From a virus, in IMG/VR virus record IMGVR_UViG_3300038551_000066, positions 1 through 33,024 of that record: a stretch of DNA of 33,024 bases, one strand, 5' to 3'. Both the position numbers and the translations under genes were made by a program. The notes under the pieces are model-generated. The model did not search any database, was not told the DNA's origin, and saw nothing but the letters and a program-made list of their open reading frames with translations. Numbering within the stretch: position 1 is the stretch's first letter; each line of letters opens with the position of its first letter. Shown here in pieces: positions 24,678 to 33,024 of this stretch.

Positions 24678-26039
24678 ATGCCTATCGGAACAGACAGAAA
24701 CATCATGGGCGAGAGTGCGTTGCCGCTCGCGGCGGTAATGCCAGCCCTCGGTTCACAGGACGCCGTTGCCGGCATGCAAAAGATGATGCAGGCCGGTCTC
24801 ATTACTGCGGGTGACATCGCGGAGCGCGCGTCAGCGCGAAACTCTATGAAGGCGGACTTGGACATCCGAGCCATGCAAGAGGCTAGGGCGATGGCTCCGA
24901 AGCTCGCCGAGTTGAAGAAGCAACAGACCGAAGAGGCCCTCGCCGAGTCGAAGTATGGGCCGGGAATCAAGCTTTGGCAGGCTCTCGCCCCCGTCGCGGG
25001 AGTGTCTCAGGTCCCCAAGCTCCCGGACGGCTCGACTGATTACGCCACGATGGCGGAGCAGGGCGGTAAGATGGCGGCTTGGATGGCCGAGCGGCAGAAG
25101 GCAACGGAGGAGCTTACCCCGGTGCCCGGGCTCAGCAAGGAGAAAATCGGACCAGACTACAAGAAGAGTCTGGTTTTCGTCAACAAGTTTGGACAGGAGT
25201 TGACCCCCGAATATCAGCAAGGGCTCAACCTGAAGGCGACTCGGTCGTTTTCTGACTACGTCGGCGGTATGGCTCCGGGAACGTCTTCCACTCCGGGAGT
25301 TGCCCCGGCGCCCGGCACTGCGGCGCTTCCGGTTGGCGTTGTGCAACCCGCCGGCCAAGGCGGAGGCATCGACCTCGGCATAGATTATCAGGCCAAGATG
25401 CAGGCTGAAAAAGCCGCGCAAGACAAGGCGGAGACTGTCTCAAAAACGAATCAAGCCCTCAACAACGCCCGTGAGATGGACTCGGCGGTTGCCGAGGGGC
25501 TTGCCATCGTTCAGAATCCTGCCGCTCCGGTCGGGGCATTCCAGGGCTCTGAATTCGGACAGTTGCTCAACCGGGCCAAGGCGTTTTTTGGGGTCGGTGA
25601 CAAAGCTTACAGTGAGCAGGACAAACTGCGCGGGCTCGTTGGGAGGAAGGTTCTCGAAGGTGCCATGCAAATGAAGGGCAACCTCTCGGACAAAGACATC
25701 CGATTCCTTCAAGCGGCTTACCCGTCGCTGGGCTCTACTCGCGAGCGTTGGGTGAGTTATCTCTCCCTCTGGCAGAAGATGAACCAAACCAACCAGCAAG
25801 TTCTGCAAGGGCTCCTCCCCAAAGGGACTAGCGTATTGCCGGACACTGCCGCCGTGCCCCCGGACTCCGAGGATGTCGGCGCGGTTGTTCAACGACTGTC
25901 GGGCGCTGCTCCGGGTGCCACACCCGGAGCGCCGGCTGCGGCTCCCGAATTCGCGACGTGGGCCGAAGTCCCTGCCGAAGTGAAGGCATCCAAACAGCCT
26001 ATTAAGGTCGGGGGCATCCTCTACACTCCCGCGAAGTAG
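24678..26039 (+). CDS. Internal virion protein candidate C
   Basis: 453 residues. The first 125 residues are helical, Ala/Met-rich (VAGMQKMMQAGLITAGDIAERASARNSMKAD). A central Pro/Gly/Ala-rich linker (about 210-230) follows. The second half has a helical domain with AFFGVGDKAYSEQDKLRGLVGRKVLEGAMQMKGNLSDKDIRFLQAAYPSLGST. The K-G-x-L-S-D-K-D-x-x-F-L...P-S-L pattern is one I have seen in unnamed internal or minor structural phage proteins. A second linker (PGATPGAPAAAPE) ends in a small C-terminal motif, TWAEVPAEVKASKQPIKVGGILYTPAK, resembling a peptide-binding or anchoring tail. The stop TAG is followed immediately by the fifth TTGACA element. Confidence 0.6.
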   Translation: MPIGTDRNIMGESALPLAAVMPALGSQDAVAGMQKMMQAGLITAGDIAERASARNSMKADLDIRAMQEARAMAPKLAELKKQQTEEALAESKYGPGIKLWQALAPVAGVSQVPKLPDGSTDYATMAEQGGKMAAWMAERQKATEELTPVPGLSKEKIGPDYKKSLVFVNKFGQELTPEYQQGLNLKATRSFSDYVGGMAPGTSSTPGVAPAPGTAALPVGVVQPAGQGGGIDLGIDYQAKMQAEKAAQDKAETVSKTNQALNNAREMDSAVAEGLAIVQNPAAPVGAFQGSEFGQLLNRAKAFFGVGDKAYSEQDKLRGLVGRKVLEGAMQMKGNLSDKDIRFLQAAYPSLGSTRERWVSYLSLWQKMNQTNQQVLQGLLPKGTSVLPDTAAVPPDSEDVGAVVQRLSGAAPGATPGAPAAAPEFATWAEVPAEVKASKQPIKVGGILYTPAK

Positions 26040-26064
26040 TTGACATCCGGCCTAGCGCCGGAAC
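26040..26064 (+). promoter_or_regulatory. Two-part motif TTGACA-N12-YSGSAAC, copy 5 (giant gene)
   Basis: TTGACA at 26040-26045 directly follows the previous TAG; CCGGAAC ends at 26064 and the giant gene's ATG (26074) follows after 9 nt, again with 34 nt from the first T to the ATG. The spacer holds a short palindrome (TCCGGCCTAGCGCCGGA). No Shine-Dalgarno sequence is visible. Confidence 0.6.
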
Positions 26065-26073
26065 ATTCTGAAG

Positions 26074-29000
26074 ATGACTGACGGCACTTTTCAACCGGAT
26101 GCCAAGAGCCAAGAATTGCTTGCGGCGGGCGTGGCTCCCTCAGCGGTCGAAACCTTTCAAGCAGACCGTGCGGCGACTGCCGCAAAAGACGCCGAAGCGG
26201 CTGCCGCTGCGGCGGGCTACCGCCCGGCCACACCAGACGAAGCCGAAGCTTTCAAGAATGGATACGTTCCCGCCCCGACCCCCGAGCCTTTTCAGGCGGT
26301 ATTGACTCCTGCGCAGCGGCAAGCTGCTACGCAAATCATCACCGAAAAGCGCGCCGCGCAGCGGCAGGCCCCGCCCCCGGGATGGAAGGAAGCGGACCCT
26401 CTCGACGTTTATACGGACGACCAGCTTCTTGAGGACAAGACTTTCAACGTCGAAGACTACTTTCGCAAGAACCAAGTCGCCGTCGAAAGTGACCCCAAGA
26501 AGACGGCCCGGATGATTGAGCTTACCCGGAAGGCTAAGCAGCGTTCAATGCAGTGGGGCACGCTTGCGAAGGGCGGGCTCAAGGCGGCGGGTGAGATTCT
26601 CGCTTCGCCGTTTGGGCTGGTGACTTATGCCGCCAAGGCCGCAGGCGGCGAAGCCGGCCCTCCGACGGCTGGCGAAACCATTCCCCGAATGCTCACCAAT
26701 CTGGGGCGCACGGTTTTGACGGGGTTGGAACAGCCTGCCATAACGGCGTATGATATTGGGGCGACGGTGTCTGAGGAAGCCCGGACTGCCGGGGGTTTGA
26801 TTCCCGATGTGATGCCCGCCGCCGGCCAGAGTGTAGCTGAGAATTTGCGGGAGCAATCACAGCGCGAAGCGACGGAAGCCCTCGCGGGCACCGTGGCGGA
26901 TGTCGCGGGATTGGCGACTACCGCCAAAGGGATTGGCGGAAAGCTGGGGCGCCTGCTCCACATTACGAAATCGTGGGACGAGATGTCCCCCCAGGAAGTT
27001 CTTGCCAACCTCCGTGCGGGAGCCGCTGACAAACAGGCTCTTGAAGAGCTTTCTAAAGGTGAGACTGTCGCTCTTCAACCGACGCTGACGGAACTGGAAG
27101 CCCGGGGCACCCCGATTCGACCAGAGGAAGTCGCCCGCGCCCAAGAAGGCGGGCTCGCTTCCTGGCTGACTTACGGGAAGCTTTTCGAGGGAATTCATGC
27201 CGGCTCTGCTGCGGCCAAGAAGTTCTTGGCAAACACTGAAGCCGCCAAGCTGGCCGACGGGCTCGTTGAAGCCCGTGGCGCCTACACCACTGCGGAGAAG
27301 CGGGCTTTGGGCTTCGCCACTGCGGAGAACGCGCAAGCGTTACGGCAGGCAGAGCAGGCCGTCCAGGCAGCGGAGGAAGCCGTTGCCAAGTCCCAGACTG
27401 CGTCCACCCTGGCCGCGCTACAATCGGCCAAGGCCGGGCTGGCGGACCTCGCCCAGCGGGCGACTGCCGGCACCGTCGAGACCGTCGGGAAGGCCCTTCA
27501 ACTGCCGGAGAAGATTCTCCACAAGATTCCGGGGGTGAATATCGGGACGACCGCCGGGACCATCGCCGGCATGTTCACGGGCGGACTCGCCGGCGGGGCC
27601 AAGGTAGTTGCGGCCCGGCTGACGGCAGCCGGCGCCGCGAAGGTCGGGCAGGCGGTCGAGGCGGTTGGAGCAGCAGCGGCTCCCGGCGTCTCGCGCACCA
27701 TCGCGCAAAGCCGCGCGGCGGATTTTGCGAAGGCGTTCAACGACTCCGTTGGCAAGGCCCTCGGACCGGGCGGGCTCGGGTTGGACGTTGCGACCGCACT
27801 CGCGACGACGCCGGAAGGTGAGACTCCGACGGACATCCCTGTTTTCATGGGGACCTTGCGGCTTTTCAAGGGGCTGCCGGTTGCCATGCGCCGGGTCGTC
27901 GGCGGCGAACTGGTGGGCGAACGTCCATTGACTGAGACGGTCCCGACTGACCCCGCTTACGGCTCATCCCCTGTTCTTGACCGAGCGCACACCGAGGCGA
28001 TGAAGCTCGCCGGCCCCGACGTTCAGAATCGGGTCAACTTCCTCCGGGCGCTGGGCCGAAAACTGGGCGCGCAACTCTACTTCCTCGACCCGAAGGACGC
28101 CCCCGCGACGATTGTTGAAGCGGCCAAGCAGAACGGCGTCACTATCACGCCGGAGCAAGCAGCAGAATATGCCGCGCAAAACGCCGTTTTCACAACCACG
28201 CTCCGAGACCGCGACGGCAACCCGCAAAAAATCGTCTTCGCGTTCGGCGAGCCCGGCATGGCGCATGATGTAGGACACGCGATTCAAGCGGTCCTCCCGG
28301 AGTCCGTGAACAAGTCCCTCGACGCGCTCACCCGAAGCCAATATGAAGGGCCGGAGCTTGAGGCTTTCGCGCAACGGTATCTCAGCCGGCTAATGCCCGA
28401 GCTTACTCCCGACCAGTTGGCAAACTGGCGCGATTACTTCAACAAGGACACCCTCCCGAAGCACATCTCCGACGCGGAAACCTACATGCTCCGGGAACTC
28501 TCCGCCGAGAATATTGCCAACAGCTTTGGCAGCCGCGCGGAGCAAGCCGGCCAGAAGCCCGACCTGTATCGCACCATCGCTTTCGGCATCGCCGGGTTGG
28601 CGGAACGCCTAGGGGTCAACTTGCTTGGGCAGACTGAGCTTGGCCTTGGTCTGGAATCGAGCGCCCGGGTGCAACGGGCGAATGAAATCGCCCTCGCGGA
28701 CATCCTCCGCTCCCCGGAGCGCGCCGCCATCGTCGAGGTCGAGGCCCGGCGCGCTGCCGCCGGCAAACGGCCCCCGACGGCGCCGAGGGAAGAGAGAGCT
28801 ATTACTCGCGCGGTTGAACAGGCCACGGACACCCCTCCGCCGGTTGACGCCGTGGTCCCGGCTGCCGAGGCCCAGAATGCGCGGCAGATTACCGAAATCA
28901 TCGCCGACACGATTCGCAAAGGCGGCGGTATGCTCAAGGCATGGTATCGGACGGCCCCCGGGACGACCGATGCCGACTTGTCGAGCGCGGCCCCAGTGTC

Positions 29001-32000
29001 CGAGGTCAAGGCCCGCAAAGCCGCCATCGAAGCGGCGCGAGCCATCCCCGAGTCGGAGCGTCCGCTTTGGGAGCGGCTCTTTTTCGCTTACGGATTGTCG
29101 CCGTCCTCGCGCGGCCCCCAGGTCAAGACGTGGAATCCTCTGGTTTTCGCGGCGAATGCGGTCCGGTGGGCGAAGGCTCTTCAGGCTGCCGGCGCCGTTG
29201 CCGAGAGCCCTTACCCCATTGTCAATGGCGAATTGACGCCGGATGGCTGGCGGCAACTGCGGAACGACTTGCAGATTGCCTCTCGGAACTACCTCGCCGG
29301 ATACGGCGCGAGCGGTATCGAGCCCGGCGCCGCTATCGGCGCTGAGGTGTTTAAGCAACAGATTGAGGCAGGCGGCTACCGCGTGCCTGAAAAAACTACT
29401 CCGTCACCGGAACAGTTGCCGCAGGACCGGGCCGACGTGATTAACTATCTCATGGCTCCGGACACCACACCGAAGACGGCGCGTGTCGCGGCTGGCCCAC
29501 AAATCCCGATGAACGTCATCGGGCAGAAAGTTTCCGAGGCCACGATTCCCGGGCGGGTGAGTGCGATTCCCGGTGCTCCAGTTTATACGGGGGAAGCTGC
29601 GCGGGCGAAGGGCGTCGAAGGCATCGCTGTCGCCGAGACGAATCCTTTCCGCGCGAAGATGCGCCAGCTTGGCGTCAAGCCGGAGCTATTCTCGGTGCTT
29701 CAGAGGCTCAACGTCGAGCATCTCGCCAAGGTCGAAGCAGCGCCGGAGCAGCCGGTTGTTGCCGGAAACATCCTCACCCTCGCAGGCGGGCTTTCCCCGA
29801 AGGCCCGGACCGAGCTTATCGGCGGGCAGTTCTCTCCATCGAACCGCGATGACATTCCGGTCATCCGGGCTGCGGCGGTGCGTGACAAAACGACCGGGAA
29901 GACTTACCCGGGTTTTATGCACGTGATGGCGTATGACCGGGTTTTTGACAATGGGCCGATTGACGGCGTGGCCGGCATCGAGGACTATAAGGCCCCGAAT
30001 TATGGGGCGGTGATGGACCGTTTTGAAGAGGGTTTCCTTGTCAAGGACCCCGGCGCTGAAGGCTTTCGTTTCGTGGATCGAATTGAAGCCGGAAGGATTG
30101 CCGAGGCAGCCGGACAAGGTCAAGCGAATCCAAGACACGGTGAGTTGATGTCCGAGGATGTCGCCGGGCTGAACATGGGCGCCCTCGGCGGCGTCCAAGC
30201 TTCACCGGCAGGCGAGGCGGTCCGGGACTTGGCGACAATGACGCGCGAGGAATTCGAGCGCGGCCCCCGAAGTCTTCAAGGTCGTTTCGGCAGCGGGGCA
30301 TCTGGCTGGGCAGCGGAGCGAGGCGCGTCGGCAACAAGCCAAAGCGATGCGGCAATATTCCGCTCGACGTATGAAGCCCTCCGCATGGCAGCGCATGAGG
30401 CCATGACCGTGAAAGACGCCGATCTTGCGATGGACTACATCACCCGGGCGCAAACCGCGCGAGAGGCGTATGAAGTCGCCACGGGTGAGATGATTGACGG
30501 GAAAGCCGGCGAGCCCGGCGCGCTGCGCGAGGTTCGTAAGTATGAGCCCGAATTTCAACCGCCCCTCGGTGAGGTGGTCCGAGCGGCGGCGAAGCCGGCG
30601 GAGGCGCTCCCGATTGAGCCGGTGAGGGAGCCGAGCGAGGCAAAGGTGCTCACCGAGGCGAAAACTTCGCCAGCAACATCCTCTTTTGGCAAGCGCCTCG
30701 AAGAGGAAGGTTTCGAGTTTCGCGTTACCGGACAGAAGGGGGTCCGCACGGTCGAAGTCTGGAAGGACGGCGAGCAAGTCGGAGAACTTCAGTCTGCACA
30801 GAACAAGGACGCGAAGACTGCCTATATCGGGAACATCAAGACGGTTGAGAAGTCTTCAACTGGCGAATCAATGCGACGGCGTGGCATCGCCGAGGCGATG
30901 TATCGCGAGCTTGCGAACACTCTGCAAGACGACGGCGTGACGCAGATTGAAGGCATGGCGGTTCATCCGTCCATCCCCGGACTCCGCGAGCGTGTTTTCG
31001 GAGGTTCGCAGATTGAGACCGGTGAAGGCGTCGGGATTTCCCCGGAAGAAGCCGCTGCCTACATCGAGGAGAAGCGGAAGAATCCGGCGGAAGCATTCTA
31101 TGCCGAAATCAAGAACGCCATCCGCCCGAAGGCCGAGGGCCAGTATTCCCCGACCTCGAAGAAGGGCAAAGAACTTGAAAAGGAAGGCTTCGATTTCGTC
31201 ACATCCAGCAAGGGCGGGGAATTTTTCGTCAAGGCGACAAAGGATGGTAAGCTTGTCGGCGAAATTATCGTGACTCCCTCTGAGTTGGATAAGACGCGGG
31301 CGAGAGTGTCCGCTGTCGATGTCGTAAAAGACTATCAAGGCCGGGGCATCGGTGAAGTATTGTATCGCGAAGCGGCCAACGCGCTGCAAGATGACGGAAT
31401 CCGGCTCCTCAGCGGCATGGTCGTCGCTCCTCAGCCGCTCGGGATTCGAGAACGCGTCTTCGGCGATACGGGGATACGCAACATAATGGGCGAGGGAATG
31501 ACAGTCCCCGAAGCCCAAGAGATGATTCGAGCCGAGGAAAGAGCGGGTCAACCTACTTTCGTTGACGTGGAGAACTTAATCCGTCCGAAGGCGGAGGGCC
31601 AATATGCTCCGAAGGAGAAGAAAGAACATCCGGAGCTTTTCGGTGGTTATCACGTCGGAAAAGGCGGATACACTCAAGGCGAAGGGATGTTACGGGATAA
31701 CATCCTTGATGCGCTGTCAACCTGGCAGGAAAAGGGCACCCTCGACCAACTCAAGAAGCACCTTGAGAAAGTCAGCGGCACGAAAGAGCAAGCGCAGTGG
31801 ACTGGGCTCAATCAATGGCTCGACAAGCGGAAGGCTGAAGGCAAGACCACGGTTACTAAAGGCGAAGTTGAAGACTTCATCGTCGCGAACCAAGTCAAGC
31901 TTGAGGAGCTTACCCTAACCGAGGGCGAGCGCCCAAGTTGGAGCGACGGCGATAACGAAACCGACTGGGGCGGCACATTGCCTTACTGGGAACTCTATAG

Positions 32001-33024
32001 AGGCGACACCGGAGAATCTTACGGCACGGTTTACGCCGAAGTGGCCAACAAGGGAGCCCTCGAAAAGGCTTATGAAGAGGGAACGGAAATGCCGGAGCCG
32101 GACATTTACTATGCGGCTTATTCTGGCGGCGGGAGCCGAATTGGCGGAAAGTTTCAGACTCCTGAGATGGCTCAGCAAGCAGTTGAGGACCGTTACACTC
32201 CGGAGCCCGGAGAAGGTGAAGCGCAGTATGCGAAATGGACTCTCCCCGGCGGCTGGGACTACCGGGAAATCTTGGTCCGGCTGCCTGACTTTCCCGTTCC
32301 GCCGGAACATGAAGCAAACGTTGCCGCTTTTGAGGATTACAGGGCCAAGATGGTTGCCAAGTATGGCAGCATCCAAGAGTTTAACAACAAGGCAACTGCC
32401 GAGGAAAGTCAAGAGTGGAGAGACTTGCGGTCGAGGACGACCACACCCGGCTATGAGTCGCCACACTTCGACGATTCCAAGAACAACGAGAACCTTATCG
32501 CCCACATGCGAGTCAAGACTCGTAAGACCCTCGACGGACAGACTCTTTTCTTCGTCGAAGAAATTCAATCGGATCTTCACCAAGAAGGGGCGAAGTCCGG
32601 GTATCAAAGCGAATTGATGTCCGCCCAACAGCGCGAATTCCTCACTCGCAAGCACGATTGGCTCAACACCGTCCTTGCTCGGAGGCAAGACTTGGACCCG
32701 AAATCGTTTGAAGAGTTTGGCGTTGACCCGAATATTTCCGAGAAAGACGCCCAAAATTTGCAACTCGACATCATAGACGAGTTAAACGCCGATACGGACA
32801 AACAGAAGGACGCGGTCCCCGATGCGCCTTTCAAGGGCGCCAGTTGGAAAAAACTTTTGATGAAGCGCGCCATCATTGCCGCCGCCGAAGAAGGCGCAGA
32901 CGCCCTCGGATGGACGACTGGCGAGATGCAGCGAGAGCGTTACAGCCTCGCGAAGTGGATCGGCTCAATCACTTACCATAAAAACCCGGACGGAACTTAC
33001 TCAGCGGAATTCTGGAAAAAACCA
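26074..33024 (+). CDS. Giant phage polyvalent (multi-domain) protein, partial at 3' end
   Basis: The frame from ATG 26074 stays open to the window edge: 2317 codons or more. The N-terminal ~150 residues are Ala/Glu-rich. Membrane-prone Gly/Ala helices lie at about 165-190 and 490-520. An AHDVGHAIQ motif (His 731, His 735) is followed by acidic helices, as in zincin-like proteases but with Asp for the catalytic Glu. After helical spacers, two homologous GNAT-like domains occur (about 1536-1690 and 1693-1842; motif A regions RRRGIA at 1601-1606 and QGRGIG at 1755-1760). The last part has DYREILVRLPDF, EEIQSD at 2162-2167, VPDAPFKG at 2248-2255 and WTTGEMQRERY at 2280-2290, the conserved block of phage polyvalent proteins. 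Probably packaged in the head and injected with the DNA, acting on host targets or the envelope. Confidence 0.85.
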   Translation, partial: MTDGTFQPDAKSQELLAAGVAPSAVETFQADRAATAAKDAEAAAAAAGYRPATPDEAEAFKNGYVPAPTPEPFQAVLTPAQRQAATQIITEKRAAQRQAPPPGWKEADPLDVYTDDQLLEDKTFNVEDYFRKNQVAVESDPKKTARMIELTRKAKQRSMQWGTLAKGGLKAAGEILASPFGLVTYAAKAAGGEAGPPTAGETIPRMLTNLGRTVLTGLEQPAITAYDIGATVSEEARTAGGLIPDVMPAAGQSVAENLREQSQREATEALAGTVADVAGLATTAKGIGGKLGRLLHITKSWDEMSPQEVLANLRAGAADKQALEELSKGETVALQPTLTELEARGTPIRPEEVARAQEGGLASWLTYGKLFEGIHAGSAAAKKFLANTEAAKLADGLVEARGAYTTAEKRALGFATAENAQALRQAEQAVQAAEEAVAKSQTASTLAALQSAKAGLADLAQRATAGTVETVGKALQLPEKILHKIPGVNIGTTAGTIAGMFTGGLAGGAKVVAARLTAAGAAKVGQAVEAVGAAAAPGVSRTIAQSRAADFAKAFNDSVGKALGPGGLGLDVATALATTPEGETPTDIPVFMGTLRLFKGLPVAMRRVVGGELVGERPLTETVPTDPAYGSSPVLDRAHTEAMKLAGPDVQNRVNFLRALGRKLGAQLYFLDPKDAPATIVEAAKQNGVTITPEQAAEYAAQNAVFTTTLRDRDGNPQKIVFAFGEPGMAHDVGHAIQAVLPESVNKSLDALTRSQYEGPELEAFAQRYLSRLMPELTPDQLANWRDYFNKDTLPKHISDAETYMLRELSAENIANSFGSRAEQAGQKPDLYRTIAFGIAGLAERLGVNLLGQTELGLGLESSARVQRANEIALADILRSPERAAIVEVEARRAAAGKRPPTAPREERAITRAVEQATDTPPPVDAVVPAAEAQNARQITEIIADTIRKGGGMLKAWYRTAPGTTDADLSSAAPVSEVKARKAAIEAARAIPESERPLWERLFFAYGLSPSSRGPQVKTWNPLVFAANAVRWAKALQAAGAVAESPYPIVNGELTPDGWRQLRNDLQIASRNYLAGYGASGIEPGAAIGAEVFKQQIEAGGYRVPEKTTPSPEQLPQDRADVINYLMAPDTTPKTARVAAGPQIPMNVIGQKVSEATIPGRVSAIPGAPVYTGEAARAKGVEGIAVAETNPFRAKMRQLGVKPELFSVLQRLNVEHLAKVEAAPEQPVVAGNILTLAGGLSPKARTELIGGQFSPSNRDDIPVIRAAAVRDKTTGKTYPGFMHVMAYDRVFDNGPIDGVAGIEDYKAPNYGAVMDRFEEGFLVKDPGAEGFRFVDRIEAGRIAEAAGQGQANPRHGELMSEDVAGLNMGALGGVQASPAGEAVRDLATMTREEFERGPRSLQGRFGSGASGWAAERGASATSQSDAAIFRSTYEALRMAAHEAMTVKDADLAMDYITRAQTAREAYEVATGEMIDGKAGEPGALREVRKYEPEFQPPLGEVVRAAAKPAEALPIEPVREPSEAKVLTEAKTSPATSSFGKRLEEEGFEFRVTGQKGVRTVEVWKDGEQVGELQSAQNKDAKTAYIGNIKTVEKSSTGESMRRRGIAEAMYRELANTLQDDGVTQIEGMAVHPSIPGLRERVFGGSQIETGEGVGISPEEAAAYIEEKRKNPAEAFYAEIKNAIRPKAEGQYSPTSKKGKELEKEGFDFVTSSKGGEFFVKATKDGKLVGEIIVTPSELDKTRARVSAVDVVKDYQGRGIGEVLYREAANALQDDGIRLLSGMVVAPQPLGIRERVFGDTGIRNIMGEGMTVPEAQEMIRAEERAGQPTFVDVENLIRPKAEGQYAPKEKKEHPELFGGYHVGKGGYTQGEGMLRDNILDALSTWQEKGTLDQLKKHLEKVSGTKEQAQWTGLNQWLDKRKAEGKTTVTKGEVEDFIVANQVKLEELTLTEGERPSWSDGDNETDWGGTLPYWELYRGDTGESYGTVYAEVANKGALEKAYEEGTEMPEPDIYYAAYSGGGSRIGGKFQTPEMAQQAVEDRYTPEPGEGEAQYAKWTLPGGWDYREILVRLPDFPVPPEHEANVAAFEDYRAKMVAKYGSIQEFNNKATAEESQEWRDLRSRTTTPGYESPHFDDSKNNENLIAHMRVKTRKTLDGQTLFFVEEIQSDLHQEGAKSGYQSELMSAQQREFLTRKHDWLNTVLARRQDLDPKSFEEFGVDPNISEKDAQNLQLDIIDELNADTDKQKDAVPDAPFKGASWKKLLMKRAIIAAAEEGADALGWTTGEMQRERYSLAKWIGSITYHKNPDGTYSAEFWKKP
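30681..31611 (+). repeat. Tandem duplication of a GNAT-like domain in the giant gene
   Basis: Two diverged copies, about 153-156 codons apart, each run from G-K-x-L-E-x-E-G-F through the acetyl-CoA loop (RRRGIA / QGRGIG), then YRE-x-A-N-x-LQDDG, G-M-x-V-x-P, G-x-RERVFG, and finish with the same RPKAEGQY at codons 1684-1691 and 1837-1844. DNA identity is low, so the duplication is old and maintained at protein level. Confidence 0.8.

Overview
The window is a contiguous stretch of the virion-structure module of a tailed double-stranded DNA phage. Every supported gene is on the + strand, packed with 1-11 base overlaps or gaps of a few bases. The gene order (terminase large subunit, portal, acidic scaffold-like protein, major capsid, fibres, tail proteins, internal virion proteins, giant polyvalent protein) and the long single-chain portal point to a podovirus-like, short-tailed phage. 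The DNA is GC-rich and many internal starts have good Shine-Dalgarno sequences, so the host is a bacterium; its phylum cannot be told from the sequence. No integrase, repressor, tRNA, insertion sequence or CRISPR array is visible.

Layout. 1-2757: end of an upstream Cys-rich ORF, terminase large subunit, and two small Cys-rich putative zinc-binding proteins. 2788-6634: portal, a small conserved-type protein and a scaffold-like coiled-coil protein. 6634-9785: four consecutive glycosyltransferase-like genes lying between scaffold and capsid. 9786-9986: a leader with hairpins and a possible 51-residue ORF. 9987-11282: major capsid protein, then a terminator-like hairpin. 11346-12373: a small membrane protein and a lipoprotein with an internal membrane segment. 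12370-16105: two collagen-like fibre proteins around a small protein, then a perfect 12-bp hairpin. 16147-17277: a fifth glycosyltransferase. 17308-23092: tail and neck-like proteins, including one with FN3/Ig-like domains. 23136-33024: two or three internal (ejection) virion proteins and the first 2317 codons of a giant polyvalent protein with an HDxGH motif, a tandem GNAT-like duplication and the conserved EEIQSD / VPDAPFK block of phage polyvalent proteins. It runs off the window.

Two signals stand out. First, a two-part DNA motif, TTGACA-N12-YSGSAAC with invariant spacing, lies in five of the intergenic gaps (upstream of the portal, capsid leader, 109-aa gene, first internal protein and giant protein) and once inside the lipoprotein gene. 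Its first base is exactly 34 nt before the start codon in three cases, and those genes lack a Shine-Dalgarno sequence, so it is a candidate phage-specific late promoter giving nearly leaderless mRNAs. Second, five glycosyltransferases share the module with a fibre made of Thr-rich Gly-Pro-Thr triplets, which suggests that the phage glycosylates its own fibre or capsid. Functions are inferred from sequence patterns read by eye; no database search was run.
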